NCBI GenBank assembly: GCA_029779385.1 | Contig: JAKPAQ010000045.1 | Span: 1-6,100 of the forward strand | Length of the DNA: 6,100 nt | From: Actinomycetes bacterium | Lineage (GTDB): Bacteria > Actinomycetota > Actinomycetes > Propionibacteriales > Nocardioidaceae | Reading direction: 5' to 3' | Part shown: positions 5,123-6,100 of the stretch, in pieces | How the letters are laid out: every line of letters begins with the position of its first letter | How positions within the stretch are numbered: position 1 is the stretch's first letter | Translations under genes and position numbers: made by a program | The notes under the pieces: model-generated | The model's database searches: none | What the model saw: the letters and a program-made list of their open reading frames with translations, nothing else | What the model was told of the DNA's origin: nothing

Positions 5123-6100
5123 GTGTTCCTCCTGTTGCGAGTGTTCGCGTCCACGGATCTGTGACGATCGTCGAGACCCGAGTCTTTACCGTATCGCCAA
5201 GTGCCGCACCTACCGCAGCGGCCGCTACTGGCAACCAAGTCCACTCTGCTGCCCAATGTGGCACGTCGATCACCGAGCAGGACCCGGTGACCTGCAAATG
5301 CTCGCTCACCACGTGATGGCGCAGGTCCGAGGTGACGTACACGTCGGCTCCGGCGACCGTCGCGGTCGGCAGCAGGAAGTCGCCTGAGCCGCCACATAGC
5401 GCGACGGTTTCGATCACTCGATCAAGGTCGCCCGCAATTCGGGTGGCACCTTCGTGCTGCGGCAGCGAGGCCTTGACCTGTTCACCGAACTCAGCCAAAG
5501 TCATTGGTTTTGCCAACCGGCCAATCCGGCCAGTTCCTCGGCCGCTTGGCCTGGGCGCCAACTGCCACAGGTCGTAGGCCACCTCTTCGTATGGGTGGGC
5601 GTCGAGCATTGCGGCAAGGACGGATTCTCGAAGCTTCGGGTCGGCGACGAGTTCGATCCTGGTTTCGTCAACCCACTCAACGTCGCCGACTGAACCGATT
5701 GCCGGCATCGCGCCAGCCAGTGGCCGGAAGGACCCTTTACCAAGGCTGCGGAACTGAGCCTGATCGTAGGCACCGATCTGACCGGCGCCAACCGCATGCA
5801 TCGCGGCCGAAACCTGGTCGGCGTAGTCGTTGGGAACAAATACCACCCATTTGTCCACCGCCGACGCAACATCTACTTCCAGCGGCCGTAGGTCGGTCAG
5901 GCCCAAAGCCAACGCCATAGATTCGCTCACTCCGAGCGGTGCGCCGTCTGCGTTGGTGTGGCAGTTGTGCAGGGCGATCCCGTTGGCGATCAACTCGTGA
6001 ACCACCCGACCTTTTGGCGTCGAGGCCGCAACTGTGGTCGTGCCTTTTAGGTAGAGCGGATGGTGGGTGACGATCAGGTTTGCGCCGGTTTCGACCGCTT
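5112..6100 (-). CDS. Nif3-like dinuclear metal centre protein (5' end outside window)
   Basis: The frame is open to the right edge, so the N-terminus is missing; about 328 complete codons are present against roughly 370 in full-length relatives. The first visible residues, GANLIVTHHPLYLKG, are the family's N-terminal metal motif (His-His at 6065-6060), and HTNAD (5960-5946) follows. The C-terminal motif VIDVPHWAAEW supplies the last His (5258-5256) and Glu (5246-5244). Between them, roughly 5860-5555, lies a domain that looks like the PII/CutA-like insert of the long Nif3/YqfO form (KWVVFVPNDYADQV... AHPYEEVAYDLWQL). Family members form hexameric toroids binding two metals per subunit; the cellular role is unclear, and GTP cyclohydrolase type 1-like labels are not proven. 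A GTG at 6005 is internal, since homologous sequence continues upstream of it. The stop overlaps the next gene by 11 nt. Confidence 0.93.
   Translation of the reverse strand, partial: AVETGANLIVTHHPLYLKGTTTVAASTPKGRVVHELIANGIALHNCHTNADGAPLGVSESMALALGLTDLRPLEVDVASAVDKWVVFVPNDYADQVSAAMHAVGAGQIGAYDQAQFRSLGKGSFRPLAGAMPAIGSVGDVEWVDETRIELVADPKLRESVLAAMLDAHPYEEVAYDLWQLAPRPSGRGTGRIGRLAKPMTLAEFGEQVKASLPQHEGATRIAGDLDRVIETVALCGGSGDFLLPTATVAGADVYVTSDLRHHVVSEHLQVTGSCSVIDVPHWAAEWTWLPVAAAAVGAALGDTVKTRVSTIVTDPWTRTLATGGTREG
5128..5133 (-). promoter_or_regulatory. Strong Shine-Dalgarno that sets the zinc-ribbon protein start
   Basis: Minus-strand AGGAGG lies five bases before the GTG at 5122-5120, inside the end of the Nif3-like gene. 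It decides the start and explains efficient reinitiation across the 11-nt gene overlap. Confidence 0.8.

Noticed and set aside
5112..6005. Treating the GTG at 6005 as the true start of the Nif3-like gene
   Set aside because: The same frame upstream to 6100 encodes the conserved THHPLY metal motif, so the gene continues beyond the window.

Overview
The window looks like an actinobacterial chromosome. It is G+C-rich and uses GTG starts freely. The minus-strand trio Nif3-like protein, C4 zinc-ribbon coiled-coil protein and RNase HI/histidine-phosphatase fusion matches the gene order I know from mycobacteria (Rv2230c-Rv2229c-Rv2228c), and the fusion is itself an actinobacterial hallmark. I cannot assign a genus.

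Layout. Positions 1-1110 (minus) hold an AbiE-type type IV toxin-antitoxin pair. The antitoxin (502-1110) comes first, and the toxin (1-505) overlaps it by GTGA and runs off the left edge. The toxin has a GTG start and no stop inside the window, so a simple ORF scan would miss it. A near-perfect 38-bp palindrome covers the antitoxin start codon and its probable leaderless promoter. Positions 1147-1289 hold no gene I can name. Positions 1290-1681 (minus) are rnpB, the RNase P RNA, bracketed by perfect 14-nt P1 arms. About 35 bp separates the inferred rnpB start point from that of a divergent plus-strand transcript, which opens with a yybP-ykoY-like manganese riboswitch (about 1716-1812). Its leader ends in a hairpin that buries the ribosome binding site of a UPF0016/TMEM165-type membrane transporter (1890-2450). 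A yaaA homologue (2465-3205) follows 14 nt later.

yaaA converges on the minus-strand operon, and both stop codons lie in one small hairpin. That operon reads from right to left: Nif3-like protein (5' end beyond the window), zinc-ribbon protein (11-nt overlap), RNase HI/phosphatase (1-nt TAATG overlap). The tight overlaps suggest translational coupling.

How the parts work together. The riboswitch, transporter and yaaA plausibly form a metal and peroxide-stress unit: manganese sensing controls a probable Mn exporter, cotranscribed with a protein linked to iron control under peroxide. rnpB and the RNase H operon are housekeeping nucleic-acid functions. The AbiE pair is accessory defence cargo next to the 3' end of rnpB. 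The points most worth a second look are the AbiE operator/leaderless start, the shared rnpB/riboswitch promoter region, the competing folds in the riboswitch leader, and the unexplained 1142-1288 segment.
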